Notes under the pieces: generated by a model
The model's database searches: none
The model's input: only the letters and a program-made list of their open reading frames with translations
Told to the model about the DNA's origin: nothing
NCBI GenBank assembly: GCA_964588335.1
Contig: CAZPOV010000006.1
Location: 62,001 to 126,000 of the forward strand
Reading direction: 5' to 3'
Source: JAGQZY01 sp964588335
GTDB taxonomy: Bacteria > Bdellovibrionota > Bdellovibrionia > Bdellovibrionales > JAGQZY01
Length of the DNA: 64,000 nt
Shown: positions 60,918-64,000 of the stretch, piece by piece
Layout of the letters: every line of letters starts with the position of its first letter
Numbering within the stretch: the first letter of the stretch is position 1
Program-made: the position numbers and the translations under genes

Positions 60918-61691
60918 CTATAAAAAAGATTCAATTTCACCTAACAGATGCCGGTAAGAGTCTTCCCCTAAAGTGTTCGGATCAAAACACAGATGATTGT
61001 AACGACGAAACTCAGCCCCTTTATTGTCTAAACGTACAAATTTCCAGTTGGTCTTTTTATTAACCCAACGCCGGAGTTTCCAATAACTGACCAATTCATC
61101 TCTGGGATGAACCATGACTAAAGCCGGCGCCTTTTTAGCCAAACTTTTATCCTTAAACTTGTTGGCGCTGTAGATATTAAAAAAACTTGTGTAGACCTCG
61201 GCGGGAACGCCCTCATCGTGGTAGCGGTACTGAGCTTCAAACTTGGGGTCGCCTAAGCGAATCGATATAATTCTATTAAGATGAGGTAAAAACGGCTTCA
61301 GCAAAGACGTGTATCCATGAAGTTTTAAGGCTGGCGCCAACAAGACCATTTTTTCGAATGGGCATTTGTCAAAGTGATGAACACCGATCAGACCACCAAA
61401 CGAGTAGCCCACAAAGTGAAGTGGTTTATTGTGCTTTTCGATCAAATAATTATAGGCATTTTCAAACGATTGGTAGTAATCCCGCGCTTTCAGATTTGAA
61501 AAATCAGACTCACCGGCATGGCCTGGTAGATGCAAGAGGTAAGTTTTATAACCGATTTTACTAATATCGCTAAGAAGATGCTTTAAAGCACTGGGTTTCT
61601 GATTGAGGCCATGAGCACATAACAAGATCTTGTCTTCCGATCCCGAGTGAGGAAGCTCCTCAAGAGAGGAGGGTTTGTTTATTGAACTCAT
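60918..61691 (-). CDS. Alpha/beta hydrolase
   Basis: 257 residues from the ATG at 61691, where GAGGA lies five nt upstream. An alpha/beta hydrolase fold: Leu-Leu-Cys-Ala-His-Gly-Leu-Asn near 24-31 forms the oxyanion loop, nucleophile Ser in Gly-Tyr-Ser-Phe-Gly-Gly near 96-101, acid in His-Pro-Arg-Asp-Glu-Leu near 195-200, and His in Tyr-Asn-His-Leu-Cys near 235. Probably an esterase or lipase. It begins inside the 3' end of the acyl-CoA dehydrogenase gene (32-nt overlap), implying cotranscription and perhaps a lipid-related role. Confidence 0.85.
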   Translation of the reverse strand: MSSINKPSSLEELPHSGSEDKILLCAHGLNQKPSALKHLLSDISKIGYKTYLLHLPGHAGESDFSNLKARDYYQSFENAYNYLIEKHNKPLHFVGYSFGGLIGVHHFDKCPFEKMVLLAPALKLHGYTSLLKPFLPHLNRIISIRLGDPKFEAQYRYHDEGVPAEVYTSFFNIYSANKFKDKSLAKKAPALVMVHPRDELVSYWKLRRWVNKKTNWKFVRLDNKGAEFRRYNHLCFDPNTLGEDSYRHLLGEIESFL

Positions 61692-63303
61692 GGTAGTCCT
61701 CACTGGAGTAAAAATCGGGAGCTTGAATAGCACTTACAAAAACCTTGGCCAAGTGCGAGTCGCGATCTTTTTGTGTCGCTTGTGCAAAGCCAAGAAGAAG
61801 GACGGCGCAGAACAAATCGCCAACACTGGAAGCGAAAATTCGTGCCCCACGCTCCATTGCAGCACTATCGTTTTGGTTTTTTTGCACCCACTGGCCACAG
61901 AACTCGATAAGCTGCTCAACTTTTTTCTTTTCCGCCGATTTTTCCACATTTCTTAAGAGCGACTGAATGTAAGTCATGGTGTCTAGAAAAATATCGCCTT
62001 TGCTCATCGCTCTCAAAGTGTCCAAGCTCATAATATTGGTGGTGCCCTCCCAGATCGGAAAAACTTGAGAGTCACGAAGGAATCGGGGCAACTGCGTATC
62101 CTCAATGTAACCGGCACCACCAAAGGCTTCAATCAGTTCACTGGACGTCGCCACCGATTTCTTAGCGGTCCACAATTTGGCGACAGGTGTTAGCAACCGT
62201 AACGCCGCCAACTCTTGCTTTGTGGCTTGACCTATTTCCGAGCGCCCCAAGAGTTGCCCCATCGCGGCGACAAAATGCACACAGGCGTTGGTATCGGCCT
62301 GCGTTCGCACCAAGGTTTCCTGATGCAAAGGGTGGTCCATCAATTTTTTTCCAAAAGCTTGACGCTTCTGAGAGTAATCACGAATCAACGAATGCAATCG
62401 GTATATGGTTCCGGTGGCGCAAACCGAGTTATAAAGTCGAGAGATATTCAAAATGGTGGCAATGTTTTTCACCCCTTGCCCCAGCTCTCCTATAAGAAAG
62501 CCCTCAACGCCTTTGAGTTCAAGCTCGGCCGTTGGCATGGCTTTGGTTCCCAGCTTGTCTTTCAAGCGCAAAACTTCGATATTATTGAGTTGGCCCTTTG
62601 AGTTTCGGATTTCAATTAAAAATAAGCTGAGTTTCTGCTCACCACCGACTTCGGTTTGCGCTAAAGCCATGGCGATGTTGGCGGTGATCGCAGAGGTGAA
62701 CCACTTTGTTCCGTGTAGAAAAAATTGATCGCCTTTTTGAACGGCGACAGTTTCAGAGTTGGAGACATCGGAGCCGCCCGCCTTCTCTGTCATCCACTGC
62801 CCCGCCGTCCAAAACTGGTCCGGATCGCGCGACACCAAATGACTAAAAAACTTTTGTTGAAGTGGGCCTTTTTCAAGCTCGAGAACGCGAGTCGCACCGT
62901 CGGTCATCGCCAATGGACAAGTGTAAAAGGCCGATGATGGATGAAACATCAATAACTTCAAAAACTGGTGCAACCGGGAGTCCTGTTTTGATTTTCTTTC
63001 ATAGCCAATGGCTATCATACCCTCTTCGGCGGCCACAGCGTGCAGGGCGTCCCAAGCCGGATCCACTTCTATGTGGTCAATTCTTCGACCCCAGTGATCA
63101 TAAGCGATGTGTTGTGGTGGATTTTTCTCGGCCTTGAGCATTAGGTTTAAAACCTCCCCGCAAGCCCGCTTAGAAAACCGACTAAGATCCTCCGCGATTC
63201 CTTTAACATTTTGGCTCTGCGCATAGTGGGCCAAGACATCTTGTAAATAGGAGTTTTCCGCAAACAAGTCTTGATAGATAAAATCTTCCTGCTGGAATCC
63301 CAT
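61660..63303 (-). CDS. Acyl-CoA dehydrogenase family protein (AidB-like)
   Basis: 547 residues from the ATG at 63303, where GGAGG lies six nt upstream; an earlier GTG-type start lacks one. Typical acyl-CoA dehydrogenase segments are Trp-Thr-Ala-Gly-Gln-Trp-Met-Thr-Glu-Lys-Ala-Gly-Gly-Ser-Asp (about 167-182), Leu-His-Gly-Thr-Lys-Trp-Phe-Thr-Ser (about 197-205), and the C-terminal helical domain with Glu-Ala-Phe-Gly-Gly-Ala-Gly-Tyr and Trp-Glu-Gly-Thr-Thr-Asn. The length and N-terminal extension match AidB-type members, which use FAD and may bind DNA or unusual substrates. Lipid beta-oxidation is the alternative role. Confidence 0.9.
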   Translation of the reverse strand: MGFQQEDFIYQDLFAENSYLQDVLAHYAQSQNVKGIAEDLSRFSKRACGEVLNLMLKAEKNPPQHIAYDHWGRRIDHIEVDPAWDALHAVAAEEGMIAIGYERKSKQDSRLHQFLKLLMFHPSSAFYTCPLAMTDGATRVLELEKGPLQQKFFSHLVSRDPDQFWTAGQWMTEKAGGSDVSNSETVAVQKGDQFFLHGTKWFTSAITANIAMALAQTEVGGEQKLSLFLIEIRNSKGQLNNIEVLRLKDKLGTKAMPTAELELKGVEGFLIGELGQGVKNIATILNISRLYNSVCATGTIYRLHSLIRDYSQKRQAFGKKLMDHPLHQETLVRTQADTNACVHFVAAMGQLLGRSEIGQATKQELAALRLLTPVAKLWTAKKSVATSSELIEAFGGAGYIEDTQLPRFLRDSQVFPIWEGTTNIMSLDTLRAMSKGDIFLDTMTYIQSLLRNVEKSAEKKKVEQLIEFCGQWVQKNQNDSAAMERGARIFASSVGDLFCAVLLLGFAQATQKDRDSHLAKVFVSAIQAPDFYSSEDYHEFNKQTLLS

Positions 63304-63416
63304 AAAACCTCCAGGGGGATATCTCAATTCGAGGCATTCAGATTCCACCATTTGGTCGCTTTTGTCTATATGAACCGAGCCATTAAGGGCTTCACAAAAG
63401 GTGCCGATAAGAAAGG

Positions 63417-63569
63417 ATGTCGAGCCAACGTTTAGAGAAAGTGAAATTCAGTTTTGAGCGAAAAGTAAAGAGCACCCGGCGTGTTGATGTCTATATGCTT
63501 GTCTTGGCGGGCACCTTCATTTTGACCTTTATCCTCAGCCAGGTTTTGCTGGGTGTTTATTACGTCTAA
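63417..63569 (+). CDS. Small 50-residue membrane protein
   Basis: The ATG at 63417 begins a 50-codon frame ending TAA at 63567-63569. The N-terminal half is basic (Lys/Arg-rich, about residues 1-22). The C-terminal half is a single hydrophobic helix (Tyr-Met-Leu-Val-Leu-Ala-Gly-Thr-Phe-Ile-Leu-Thr and onward). An AAGAAAGG purine run abuts the ATG with little spacing. It is convergent with the cold-shock gene, overlapping its end by 4 nt. Composition supports a genuine small inner-membrane protein. Confidence 0.55.
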   Translation: MSSQRLEKVKFSFERKVKSTRRVDVYMLVLAGTFILTFILSQVLLGVYYV

Positions 63570-63766
63570 TCGGTTTTTTTGACTTCGGTGGCAACAGGTC
63601 CCTTTTTTCCCTCTTTGATGACGAATTCAACTTCATCACCCTCTTGAATCACCTCGGAGACCTGACTGCAGTGAACAAAAATATCTTTACCATCAGGGAC
63701 TTCAATAAATCCAAAGCCTTTGTCTTCGCGGAACCATTTCACCTTGCCGCGCTTGACCTCACTCAC
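63566..63766 (-). CDS. Cold-shock domain protein
   Basis: 66 residues, one OB-fold. Lys-Val-Lys-Trp-Phe and Lys-Gly-Phe-Gly-Phe-Ile-Glu are the RNP-1-like and Asp-Ile-Phe-Val-His-Cys the RNP-2-like RNA-binding motifs. It binds single-stranded nucleic acid and acts as an RNA chaperone. Its start shares ATGA with the stop of the lytic transglycosylase, an unusual partner. Confidence 0.95.
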   Translation of the reverse strand: MSEVKRGKVKWFREDKGFGFIEVPDGKDIFVHCSQVSEVIQEGDEVEFVIKEGKKGPVATEVKKTD

Positions 63767-64000
63767 AAAACCTCCCAGGTTTCACGAGTGGGAGGGCTGC
63801 CTTCAGGATAGACGTTAACGTTTTCAGCCAGCCAAGCGCTGGCATCGGCGTTGTCATTGTAGATCAGATTGTACAGCGTAAAATAGCGCGTCACCTTTTT
63901 CACATAATTGCGAGTTTCGGTGAAAGGGATATGCTCGATAAACTCGTCCATCTCCAACTGCCCGAACTGATGCAACCACTTGTGAACGCGATGGGGACCG
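63763..64000 (-). CDS. Lytic transglycosylase, C-terminal part (partial)
   Basis: The last ~78 residues of a gene whose beginning lies beyond the window. The phrase Phe-Ile-Glu-His-Ile-Pro-Phe-Thr-Glu-Thr-Arg-Asn-Tyr-Val-Lys-Lys-Val is the classical end of SLT-domain soluble lytic transglycosylases (Slt70 type), which cleave the glycan strand of peptidoglycan. The catalytic Glu is outside. Its stop overlaps the cold-shock gene start by ATGA. Confidence 0.88.
   Translation of the reverse strand, partial: GPHRVHKWLHQFGQLEMDEFIEHIPFTETRNYVKKVTRYFTLYNLIYNDNADASAWLAENVNVYPEGSPPTRETWEVL

Noticed and set aside
63382..63410. FliA (sigma-28) promoter with GCCGATAA before the 50-residue membrane protein
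   Set aside because: The octamer also appears inside coding sequence near 23663 and, reversed, near 58106, so it occurs at about chance frequency, and the upstream element matches only 5 of 8 positions.

Overview
The window reads as chromosome of a Gram-negative, diderm bacterium, most likely a Bdellovibrio-like member of the Bdellovibrionota. That placement is my inference. It rests on a complete type II secretion locus of the deltaproteobacterial pattern, a TolQ/TolR-driven envelope operon resembling Myxococcus/Bdellovibrio gliding machinery, and many secreted proteins, lipoproteins and small beta-barrels. No tRNA, rRNA, insertion sequence, phage gene or CRISPR array was recognised. Gene density is high, and stop/start overlaps of the ATGA type are frequent.

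Layout. 1-5.9 kb: cytochrome c assembly (CcsA-like, cut by the window edge, and ResB), an N-formylglutamate amidohydrolase, a PduO-type cobalamin adenosyltransferase, a GNAT-like protein and two unknowns. 5.9-21.7 kb: type II secretion in two divergent arms. The leftward arm is gspC, a short gspC paralogue, gspD, gspE and pal. The rightward arm is gspF-G-H-I-J-K-L-M-N. A small beta-barrel gene lies between them. 21.8-25.0 kb: an MlaA lipoprotein and an RND/MMPL transporter, probably phospholipid transport. 25.1-34.6 kb: a mixed envelope and secreted set (beta-lactamase-family hydrolase, Mpo1-like membrane protein, YiiX-like amidase with a partner, SSB, a beta-barrel, a trypsin-like protease, a DUF4156-like lipoprotein).

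34.8-45.3 kb holds the most interesting block: ten tightly packed leftward genes. In order of transcription they are a TolQ/ExbB protein, two TolR/ExbD proteins (one lacking the proton-carrying aspartate), a 973-residue repeat protein, a small exported protein, a TonB/AgmX-like transducer, a coiled-coil lipoprotein, a beta-barrel, a TPR-like protein and a VWA lipoprotein. Together they can span inner membrane, periplasm and outer membrane. They look like a proton-powered envelope machine, gliding-type or a variant.

45.6-52.4 kb is mostly housekeeping: amidase, rph, rdgB, prs, rplY, pth, ychF. 52.4-55.4 kb includes a large secreted protein with two tandem regions resembling the uracil-DNA glycosylase fold. 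This is the second most interesting find. 55.6-59.2 kb is an oppABC-type peptide transporter. 59.4-64 kb holds a small exported protein, an AI-2E family transporter, an alpha/beta hydrolase overlapping an acyl-CoA dehydrogenase, a 50-residue membrane protein, a cold-shock protein and the end of a lytic transglycosylase.

The identifications come from reading the translations and from family knowledge. No searches were run.
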